A DNA stretch of 64,000 nt from Symsagittifera roscoffensis. Taxonomy: Eukaryota; Xenacoelomorpha; Acoela; Convolutidae. Location of the stretch: NCBI RefSeq assembly GCF_963678635.1, contig NC_087068.1, positions 52,180,563-52,244,562 of the forward strand, in the 5' to 3' direction. The notes beneath the pieces are model-generated. The model saw only the letters and a list, made by a program, of their open reading frames with translations, did not search any database and had not been told where the DNA came from. Made by a program: the position numbers and the translations under genes. Positions 32,201 through 39,671 of this stretch are shown here, in pieces (within the stretch, counting starts at the first letter, position 1; every line of letters begins with the position of its first letter).

Positions 32201-34909
32201 AATTCATCATACAATAGGAATAGAAACTACTCCAATAATCGGAATAGAAGTTATTCAAACAACCGAAACCAGAATTACCCGAATAATCAATCAAGGAATA
32301 ACTCATATAATAGATCGAACTATAACAGACCAAACAATAATTACCAAAACAGATCGCGAAATAATTCACAAAATCGACACTCAAGTTATAATAATCGTTA
32401 TAGAAATTATTCCCAATCACCACACCGGAATAATAATAACTATAATAATTCTAATAATCGCCACAGAAGTAGTACACCTAAACATCAAAGACATATAAAT
32501 CAAGTACAATCTAATCCAGAAACAACATCAGACCCTCCAGGTATTGATGACACAGTAACTGATACGTTACAACTCAATCAAATAAACTGTGGATCATCAG
32601 ATTCAGAAAGCGATGCAGAAAACACTCTCTCCATCAACATGATAAAAGTCGAAAATGACTATGAACCTGTTATATATGAAGAACTTTTTTCATCACACAT
32701 ATATGAGAATCAATCAGAACTCCTTCACAATTATTATATTGAACCCGTCCATTCCACACCGACGACACAAAAAACTAATGAAATTAACACTACAAACCAA
32801 CCCAATGAGAAAGAAAAAACAAAATGCTTGAATACAAATCACATCTATCAAAACATACAAAAAGAACAACCCAAAGAAAAAATTTGGACAATACCATTTC
32901 TTTTGGAAAGTCCAAAAAGCAAAGAATTTCAACCACCAGATCTTGAAATTGATTTTTTAATTGATTCAGGAGCAGAATCAAATATAATAAACATTCCCAC
33001 ATGGAATGAAATAAAAACCTTACACCCAAAGCTAACACCTCTTGAAACCTCCAGCAAACTAGCAACAGCACAAGGATCAACATTAATAAACTACGGAAAA
33101 ATTCAATTATTTCTTCTCCCCACAAGAACAATGGAGCAAAACAAAATTTTAACCAAACCATTTAAACAAATATTCCATATCACTGATATTAAACACAATA
33201 TCATTGGAATACCATTTATCTCTAAATATATACCAACAATCAACATCTTGAATAGTAAAATATTAATCAAAGATAAATATACAAAAACAAAAGACACATC
33301 CCTAACATTTTTTCAAAGATTAAATAAACAACCACCATTTTTTTCAAAAATTTACCCAATATATAACCAGCAAAGAAAACACTTGAAACCACTATCAGGA
33401 AACATCTATAATTTTTCAATCAAACAAGTTCACCAATATGATAAAAAACAAAACAAACAAAAATTTTATATGTCAGATTTTGAATTCAAACCTATTCATA
33501 AGTTTTTCAAAATCACAATCTCATCAATAAAATATTTGAAAAACTCGAATTCAGATATTATTTCTTTACATGTATACAACAATACACCTTACCAAGTAAC
33601 ATTACCTTTAGGACTTTTAGGCTATTGCGAAACCAACGCTGCAATATCACCAATACACGAAAAAGCATATCGTGTAAAAAATATACTCCAATTACTAGAT
33701 ATTTGCCAATCCACAATCCTTAATGAAGAATTATCTATAAATAATATAATAAGTAACGAAAACAGAAATACGGATTATTTCACAAAAACCCCATATTTCA
33801 AACCTACATTCAACATAAGTAACTACACAGAGAATCAACAGAAATTTTTAACAATGTTTAATTTCCAACATTCACAAATAACACAAGACGAATTTGAAAA
33901 ACTAGCAAAACAGCTAATTAAATATTCATCAGTCTATGCAACATCCAAATTTGATGTTGGCAAAATCAGCTCATCACTACATCTCCCATTAAAACCAGAC
34001 GCAGTTTTCAAAAAACAAAGAGCAAGTAAAGTACCAATTCACTTACACGATAAAGTGAACAGATTACTCGACATTTTAGAACAATACAACATTATATCAC
34101 CAGTAAACAAAGAGGAACAACCAAAAGGCAACACATTTATCAACCCTGTTATCATTCTAGCCAAAGGAGAATCATTAAAAATTGTTCTCGATGCTAGATA
34201 CCTCAACTCACTCATAGATGAATCAAAGTGTAATTGGCCCATTGAACCAATACAAGTTATTTTAACAAAAATAAACGGAAAATACTTTACCACCGCCGAT
34301 ATGAATAGTGCATATAATCAAATACCATTAGATGAACAATCACGACGCTTAACACAATTTGTTATTGGAAATCAACAATACGAATTCAACCGCTTATTCT
34401 ATGGAATATCCATAGGACCAGCAGCATTTTCAGCTTTTATGAGCAAAATTTTTCGACCACTAATACTCAAGAAAAATGCAATCACCTATTTAGACGATGT
34501 TTTTATGCAATCACAGACAAAAGAGGAAATGTTCAATGTTTTAGAACAATATCACCAAATACTTCAGAACGAAAATCTGAAGGCCGCCCCCGATAAATCA
34601 CACTTCTTTTTGACAAAAGTTAAATTCTTAGGGCATAATATAGAAAGAAAAACAATCACTCCATTGAAATCACGTATAGACGCTATTCAAAAACTCCAAC
34701 CACCAACAAATAAAAAGAAAATCCAAGAATTCCTTGGAATGTTAAACTTTTTAAGCAAATATGTTTATAAAATGCAATTATATCTACGACCATTCTATAA
34801 CATACTTAGACAACAAAATAATTTTGAATGGAATACAGAACATCAAGCACGATTTGAAGAAATTAAAAAACTTCTAACTGAACAAATTTCAAACACAATT
34901 CCAGATTAA
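29273..34909 (+). CDS. gag-pol: Gag-protease-reverse transcriptase polyprotein
   Basis: A 1,878-codon frame. Residues ~600-790 are a retrotransposon Gag capsid domain (GTDPEYSVEDYLNAV, LDGAAQKWF). A single zinc knuckle C-x2-C-x4-H-x4-C is at ~844-857. A long Asn/Arg/Ser/Tyr-rich low-complexity tract (~905-1070) follows. The aspartic protease DSGAESNI is at ~1230. RT spans ~1580-1850 with TADMNSAYNQIPL at ~1675 and catalytic YLDD at ~1738. Gag and Pol are in one frame, with no frameshift between them. The first ~600 residues include Gln-rich repeats (PIQQQNP). The frame ends at TAA 34907-34909 just after the RT connection region, but the same frame continues with RNase H, so this is either a nonsense change or an unusual programmed stop. 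Confidence 0.92.
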   Translation: MSSTHTPGEESPDDDDIFPFIVDATTDRGQHIFCKNLLLNLFEPGISPCKTEFPDVKIKRQIIDHYLKDICNLTQQYGIYSIEFTSPNHNHSKYIIQTDDLDLEFSKVFSEYIKSIQYHNSQRANSIFTNEVFAIIYSYISILENEIQIPNVSPTETSKHIRVRHEITLLSSFLNIIKENFTKDEVSQHTKHDLQKILAWFIIDYFTHNIDLIPQARKNFRPQNSNDDTAITEQSDYVWDPEWSHPASINFPQSISSQAISTISYVRDYVRVIPLTIDATPLNYNTFLPDMQNNSLNSTVIHNENLNETRNLTQQDIQTPSHFINEEIVHTTITQQSISPIRPNLTTPRNTNPSQTQVTLQSTVKPSVAPKYSHMDYQTYRPMTIPPKTRKTFTRNIFADHNYNYTHPSKTNYQPRKNFSNYTRSRNWDNPMAPPNSINFQTNLHPPQDRSENYPFFQQNKNKKQTSYQMDYLSSDDDFLQPDIFTPYNQEYRGQGIQKPHTYHRIFSPQPIDTQNQQPIQQQNPINTQSFQPIQQQNPMIAKSYQPAQMQNEIPLPYYLQQHEITRNQLSNFSQMPNAAESLQMTMNPYLMGGSSKTSNKPLMVFTGTDPEYSVEDYLNAVTANLILNIGPEPINTPLHQNWIHRRTALIQTTLDGAAQKWFSVLPIEIKSNWKRFTQEFSKMFDSERNKQQQRVLCNEIRRLPNETIKQLAVRIETLVRKAYSLNTHDYKNTKMTEILMMTLTPQLRKIAIKKRASHPSSIREPDLDFRKLVDKLEQAEITMKLEETENLKLQYVNRIETASTNINNIQESDTDLVEKITEILNIYEKHPNFKGKPSFKKWCNYCRRCGHSISECRQKQQDNQNKPQKYKEPNKSFYQYMKKDQNLPNKTVYSNNSSGKPLPNNTNYTRNQSPYNSSYRGRSPERRNTHNSSQNHYNRPNSRNNYSRSHSNTQRFVSRSNSQSRNNYYPNNQSRNSSYNRNRNYSNNRNRSYSNNRNQNYPNNQSRNNSYNRSNYNRPNNNYQNRSRNNSQNRHSSYNNRYRNYSQSPHRNNNNYNNSNNRHRSSTPKHQRHINQVQSNPETTSDPPGIDDTVTDTLQLNQINCGSSDSESDAENTLSINMIKVENDYEPVIYEELFSSHIYENQSELLHNYYIEPVHSTPTTQKTNEINTTNQPNEKEKTKCLNTNHIYQNIQKEQPKEKIWTIPFLLESPKSKEFQPPDLEIDFLIDSGAESNIINIPTWNEIKTLHPKLTPLETSSKLATAQGSTLINYGKIQLFLLPTRTMEQNKILTKPFKQIFHITDIKHNIIGIPFISKYIPTINILNSKILIKDKYTKTKDTSLTFFQRLNKQPPFFSKIYPIYNQQRKHLKPLSGNIYNFSIKQVHQYDKKQNKQKFYMSDFEFKPIHKFFKITISSIKYLKNSNSDIISLHVYNNTPYQVTLPLGLLGYCETNAAISPIHEKAYRVKNILQLLDICQSTILNEELSINNIISNENRNTDYFTKTPYFKPTFNISNYTENQQKFLTMFNFQHSQITQDEFEKLAKQLIKYSSVYATSKFDVGKISSSLHLPLKPDAVFKKQRASKVPIHLHDKVNRLLDILEQYNIISPVNKEEQPKGNTFINPVIILAKGESLKIVLDARYLNSLIDESKCNWPIEPIQVILTKINGKYFTTADMNSAYNQIPLDEQSRRLTQFVIGNQQYEFNRLFYGISIGPAAFSAFMSKIFRPLILKKNAITYLDDVFMQSQTKEEMFNVLEQYHQILQNENLKAAPDKSHFFLTKVKFLGHNIERKTITPLKSRIDAIQKLQPPTNKKKIQEFLGMLNFLSKYVYKMQLYLRPFYNILRQQNNFEWNTEHQARFEEIKKLLTEQISNTIPD

Positions 34910-37519
34910 AATCAACCATTTTATGCAATGTGCGATGCTTCGAACTTTGGCATCGGCGCAGCATTATTACAATCACATAATAGTACAAATAAAATGAACC
35001 TCATATCAGCAAATTCTCGATTATTCACTCAAGCAGAGCTACGACTCTCAACTCTAATGAGAGAATGTACAGCCATAATATATACACTAACAGAATATGA
35101 ATTTCTGATACTTGGATCAAAACATCCCACAGTTCTATTCACAGACCATAAACCAATCATCTTTCTTTTTACACAAAAGTCTAATCCAAACCACCGAGTT
35201 TATAGATTTCAACTCATTTTAATGAAATTCCCAAACTTACATATAGTTTGGACCGCAGGAAAAAATCTTGCATTACCAGACACCTTAAGTCGAAATACGC
35301 CACCTGAATTACTTACACGAAAAACCACAGTTGAAATACCCAAAAACATAAAATTCTACCTTGCAGAAAATGAAACATCACCCCGATTGGAATGCAAATA
35401 TGCAGTAAAAACTGACGTTGAACAATCACAAATAAATAATTTACAACATTTCCCACTTTATTTAGATTGTCAAAATAATCACTATGAAGTTGATCTACTT
35501 GGAACATCAACTTTTAAACCAATCCCATATTCACAATGGATAAAAAACAACACCCAACAAAAAAGAATAAAACAACACCCGCCTAAAAAAGACCATTTTC
35601 CACTAATTGAAAAAGAAAATTTGACTGATAAAATAAACTTATCAGGACCACAAACAAACGATTCAAAATACACAATAAATCAAATTTTTGACCTCCATGA
35701 CCCACTTGACACAATACCCTTATCTAAATTAGAAATTGAAAACATTTTTCTCCCCCCAACAGAAACAATTACAATTTCAACACTGAAACAATATCAAAAC
35801 CTTGACCCAGTAATTCGACAACTGAAATCATGGCACAAATATAAAACTAAACCTATCAAAGCAGATTCAACTATTCTAGGAAACAAAACACTCCTCCGAT
35901 ATTTTCGAAAATTCAACAATACAACAATTAACGAAAACACAGACCTTCTAGAATACAAACTAAATGAATCTATAGCTCCCTGTCTCCCTTTAAGTATGAT
36001 TCTTATAGCTTTTAATATTTCACATACACAAAATATTAAAGGACACTCTGGATCAGAAAAAACATATTCAAATTTTATACAAAACTTTTATTTCCCAAAT
36101 GCACCAATTTGGATAAAAGTACTATGCAATGACTGTATAGTATGTCAACTAAATAAACCTTACCCAAATCAAAAACAAATAGCACAAAAACAAGATTTTA
36201 AAGGACAAAGTTTGTACTTTAATCATCGTATCTCATTTGATACCAAAGGACCAATTTCACCCTCATCCGAAGGAAACTCCTACATTATGGTAATTGTTGA
36301 CGCATTTACACATTATGTAGCACTTAACCCAGTACCACATTGTAACGCTTATTACGCTTACACAACACTCTATGAACACTGGATAGCAAAATTCGGACTA
36401 CCAGAAATTTTAGTTACAGACAACGGTACAGAATTCATAAATAATGAAATCATCACACTATGTCATTTATATAACATTAAACACAAACCACGTACATCTC
36501 ACGCACCTTGGACAAACGGCTTAGTCGAAGGTATGAACCGTTCATTACAAGAATATCTCAGATGTATCATCAATGGAAATGATACAAGATATACCGAATG
36601 GTCAACAGATGTAAAACTATTTCCCTTAGCATATAATTCACAAATCACGACAACTTTAGGAATGTCACCATATGAAATGGTTTTTAACCAAAAGCCACGC
36701 AAACCAATAATGTTTACAGCAAACTCTCATAAAAACGCACAAGGTTATTGTCAACCAAATAAAGACTCAATTTGTTATAACCTACCATTACATACACACG
36801 ATGAAGATCATTTTCATCACCCACAAATTCTTAAATTAGCCTCCGGTACACACACCGAATGGATTTTAAACAGAGATAAAAAACACAATGAAATTTACCA
36901 AAAGGTAACAAAAAAGTTGTTACAAAGGCAAAATATTAATGAACAAATAAATTCACGCTTTACACCAGCCTCCGATTTAAAAATTGGAACATTTGTTTTA
37001 ATACCCAATTTTAATACTCAAAAAGGAATTTCAAAAAAGTTACAACCCCTTCGTAAAGGACTATACCAAATAATTGCAAAACCCACTGATGTCACATATA
37101 AAATCACCGACTCAGATAAAAAAGAAATCGTTCAACACCGAAATAACCTATTACCTTATTATCCAAAAGAATACGCACTCCGCGAACTAACTCAATTATA
37201 TTCTTTTACAGGTTTAAAAGTTATTCAAAATAACCCACATACGGACAACATAACAAAGGAACAAAATGATATTCACCTCGGAAATCAAAATACAAAATCA
37301 AACACCACAAAAAACAATAAAAAAAATCTCGATCAAAATACATCTCAAAAAGAAAGAAAAAATAGAAAAATGACAGAACAAATAAAACCCCAAAAACAAA
37401 TCGACAAATCAGAACATAGAGAGTCTTCACGACTTAGAAATCAACCACGTAAAAATTATAAAGTATTCATCCCACAATCTAAAATATTAAAGAAAGTTGA
37501 ATTTCAAAAACAACCTTAA
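34910..37519 (+). CDS. pol: RNase H-integrase part of Pol
   Basis: In the same phase as the RT frame and open immediately after TAA 34907; the first ATG is at 34928. RNase H has DASNFGIGAALLQ, a conserved Glu in LMRECTA, TDHKPI and the final Asp in LPDTLSRN. Integrase begins with an HHCC finger (H/H near residue 365, CNDCIVC), then DDE residues in ISFDTKGP (~437), VTDNGTEF (~497) and GLVEGMNR (~533), with 35 residues between the second Asp and the Glu. A KGLYQI motif resembles the GPY/F module. The C-terminus is Lys/Asn-rich, and I see no chromodomain. Without readthrough this half would not be made from the genomic frame in this copy. Confidence 0.9.
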   Translation, partial: NQPFYAMCDASNFGIGAALLQSHNSTNKMNLISANSRLFTQAELRLSTLMRECTAIIYTLTEYEFLILGSKHPTVLFTDHKPIIFLFTQKSNPNHRVYRFQLILMKFPNLHIVWTAGKNLALPDTLSRNTPPELLTRKTTVEIPKNIKFYLAENETSPRLECKYAVKTDVEQSQINNLQHFPLYLDCQNNHYEVDLLGTSTFKPIPYSQWIKNNTQQKRIKQHPPKKDHFPLIEKENLTDKINLSGPQTNDSKYTINQIFDLHDPLDTIPLSKLEIENIFLPPTETITISTLKQYQNLDPVIRQLKSWHKYKTKPIKADSTILGNKTLLRYFRKFNNTTINENTDLLEYKLNESIAPCLPLSMILIAFNISHTQNIKGHSGSEKTYSNFIQNFYFPNAPIWIKVLCNDCIVCQLNKPYPNQKQIAQKQDFKGQSLYFNHRISFDTKGPISPSSEGNSYIMVIVDAFTHYVALNPVPHCNAYYAYTTLYEHWIAKFGLPEILVTDNGTEFINNEIITLCHLYNIKHKPRTSHAPWTNGLVEGMNRSLQEYLRCIINGNDTRYTEWSTDVKLFPLAYNSQITTTLGMSPYEMVFNQKPRKPIMFTANSHKNAQGYCQPNKDSICYNLPLHTHDEDHFHHPQILKLASGTHTEWILNRDKKHNEIYQKVTKKLLQRQNINEQINSRFTPASDLKIGTFVLIPNFNTQKGISKKLQPLRKGLYQIIAKPTDVTYKITDSDKKEIVQHRNNLLPYYPKEYALRELTQLYSFTGLKVIQNNPHTDNITKEQNDIHLGNQNTKSNTTKNNKKNLDQNTSQKERKNRKMTEQIKPQKQIDKSEHRESSRLRNQPRKNYKVFIPQSKILKKVEFQKQP

Positions 37520-38113
37520 TTTCTACATTTAAAAATCTTTGCACCTCTGAAACATTTTACACTTTCATTTTTCAAGATAACATGCTGATAAACACGCAGC
37601 GATTCTAGTTCAAAATTAGCCAATAGGATTCATCCAATCCGTCACCTTCTATAACTTTAACACAAACCAACTAGACGAAAAATATTAAACTCCAGGCATA
37701 TCTATAACTATAACTCTACGACCACCAGGTCAAAAATAAGCAAACCACTCCAACTTGACAACTAAAATGAATATCACCATAATATCATAACCCTCCCTTA
37801 TCTAATAAACCAAAGATCAACAATATTTCCCCAACTCAGCCCTCAAATACCCCCCAAACAAATATGTTAAATTAGCCTAAAGTAAAAGAACGACCATTTT
37901 ATTTAGCCTAAAGTATAAAAATCTCAAAAATACCCCAGATCATTTGACAAATGAAAATAAAGACAAAGAAGACCTCCCAATCACCATAAAAATTGCCCCC
38001 AACAATTTTTTACAAAACTCAACCCACTTGTCAAAAAACTAATAAATAATCCGACCACACTTGAAAATTGCCCCAAACAACAAAAAATATTCGATCACGA
38101 AGCCATTTCTTAA
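37520..38113 (+). other. Non-coding gap between pol and accessory region
   Basis: About 590 bp without a frame of note. TTAGCCTAAAGTA occurs twice (about 37,872 and 37,903) and TTGCCCC-type tracts recur. This is a likely place for splice or polypurine signals, but none is clear. Confidence 0.45.
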
Positions 38114-38329
38114 ATGCTCTTCTATCAAACATTCACTAAAATTATCACAAACCTCAAACAATTGTTTACGATACTTGAAACTTTCATAATATTTCTTTTT
38201 GATATCCTTGAATCTTTTCTAATACTCTTAATCATTTTTTGTAATATTTTTTTAATTTTCTACACTATATTCGAACTATTTCTCCAACTTTCAAAAACCC
38301 TTGATTATATCCACAGGTACGATTTATAA
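38114..38329 (+). CDS. Small hydrophobic ORF (71 aa)
   Basis: A 71-codon ATG frame, almost entirely hydrophobic between residues ~15 and 60 (FIIFLFDILESFLILLIIF), consistent with one or two membrane helices. It lies 11 bp before another small hydrophobic ORF. Two tiny membrane proteins in series are reminiscent of viroporin-type accessory genes, but AT-rich sequence readily codes hydrophobic residues, so caution is needed. Confidence 0.4.
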   Translation: MLFYQTFTKIITNLKQLFTILETFIIFLFDILESFLILLIIFCNIFLIFYTIFELFLQLSKTLDYIHRYDL

Positions 38330-38340
38330 AACTTGTCTAA

Positions 38341-38517
38341 ATGATACGAATTATTTTCAGTAGAACTGATATTTTTCTACTATTTGTAATTTTCATAACA
38401 TTTCTATCATCCCTCATTTTGACCATATGCAAATGTATAAAGAAAGCAATCATCACATTCGCTCTAGCAACAATCCTCCTAATTCTTTTCTTAGAAGAAT
38501 ACTTTAATAAACATTAA
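38341..38517 (+). CDS. Small membrane ORF (58 aa)
   Basis: ATG at 38341, TAA at 38515-38517, 58 residues. Two hydrophobic segments (FLLFVIFITFLSSLILTI and IITFALATILLILFL) are separated by a Cys/Lys-rich turn (CKCIKK), a layout expected for a two-pass small membrane protein. A consensus-like splice acceptor TTATTTTCAG ends at 38360 inside its 5' part, so the region may instead be leader for the next frame. Confidence 0.4.
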   Translation: MIRIIFSRTDIFLLFVIFITFLSSLILTICKCIKKAIITFALATILLILFLEEYFNKH

Positions 38518-38537
38518 CTTTTTCACTAAAAGAATAG

Positions 38538-39671
38538 ACCAAAAAGCTATCAAAAATTGCTACCCAAAAGTCACCAAGTCAGTCTTCACCGACATCATCC
38601 CAAGATAACCCAACAACACCTTCAACTACCAATAATCCTCAAACATCTACACGAATTTCCTTTCAAGATAACCCATACACTTTTGAAGAACGACACGCTC
38701 GTTTATCAGAACCACTAGAACCAGTTCAACGACAAGCACCTCTAAGCGAACCAACATATAACTTATACCCAACACTACCACAAGAATTAAGTAGAATAAG
38801 AAATCCTAGTCAAAACCAAAATACAGTCGAAATAAATAGACAAATTATACATCCTCGACGGAACAGGAATTTTCTAACTCCCCGAGTTCATTTTGATATA
38901 CCTCAATCCCCATCACAAAACACTCCAGAAAACCCCATTGGTATATTACCAGAAACCCCTACGCTTCTTTCACCATGTAGCACCTCAAGCCTACCATCAG
39001 ATTACTTAGGTTCAACACCAACATCTGAACAAATACGTGAAAATCCCTTTAACCCCCCAAACCAGGCATCACGACTACCATATTGGACAACACATTCATT
39101 TACACAAGGTGAATTAAATTTAGTCAATGATCCAATAGATATTTCTACGGATACAACAACATCCTCATCACTACCAGAAACATTATCACTACCATCAACA
39201 CCATCAATAAGCCAGATTTCACCACCACCTTTTAACTTAAATTTTCCAAATAATCTCGACGCCAGATATCGAGAACAATCATCAACAAATATCCCTTTAA
39301 GACTAGATTGGAATACATTTACAGCCCCTCCACCATTATTTGGACAACATCTAGAAAGTAATCGCCTCCACAACTGGGCACTTAATAGATTACAATACCG
39401 ACAAGACATTCACGACGATATCCGTGATCACAATATCCAAATACTCCAACAAAACAGTTTACAATTAAAGTTTGAAATCACAGTTAAATTAAACAACATT
39501 ACTCAACATCCCTACCCATTAAACCCACCAAACATAACAGCTCAATCACTACCACCACCATTTATAACCACTGAAGTAATATATAAATACGACAGATATA
39601 CCAAAAAGACAATTGGTTATATCACATTTTATAACCCATACTCAGGATTATCATACACATGTATATTCTAA
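38538..39671 (+). CDS. 378-codon frame without any start codon
   Basis: Open from just after TAG 38535-38537 to TAA 39669-39671. It contains no ATG, GTG or TTG, so it must be reached by splicing, frameshifting or non-standard initiation. The product is Pro/Ser/Thr-rich and looks disordered for ~250 residues (SPSQSSPTSSQDNP, SLPSTPSISQISPPP). A more structured ~120-residue end follows (LHNWALNRLQYRQDIHDD, then ITVKLNNITQHPYPLNPP). The stop overlaps the env ATG (39659) by 13 bp. Sequence character resembles the N-terminal half of the 602-aa protein downstream. No homology recognised. AATAG| at 38537 could itself be the splice acceptor. Confidence 0.6.
   Translation, partial: TKKLSKIATQKSPSQSSPTSSQDNPTTPSTTNNPQTSTRISFQDNPYTFEERHARLSEPLEPVQRQAPLSEPTYNLYPTLPQELSRIRNPSQNQNTVEINRQIIHPRRNRNFLTPRVHFDIPQSPSQNTPENPIGILPETPTLLSPCSTSSLPSDYLGSTPTSEQIRENPFNPPNQASRLPYWTTHSFTQGELNLVNDPIDISTDTTTSSSLPETLSLPSTPSISQISPPPFNLNFPNNLDARYREQSSTNIPLRLDWNTFTAPPPLFGQHLESNRLHNWALNRLQYRQDIHDDIRDHNIQILQQNSLQLKFEITVKLNNITQHPYPLNPPNITAQSLPPPFITTEVIYKYDRYTKKTIGYITFYNPYSGLSYTCIF

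Noticed and set aside
32142..32498. 118-codon Ile/Thr-rich + frame inside gag-pol
   Set aside because: Out-of-frame shadow of the Asn/Arg-rich low-complexity tract.
34907..34909. Alternative (ciliate-like) genetic code with TAA as sense
   Set aside because: All other frames in the element end at normal stops, including TAA for pol, the 378-codon frame and the 602-aa ORF, so the standard code applies.
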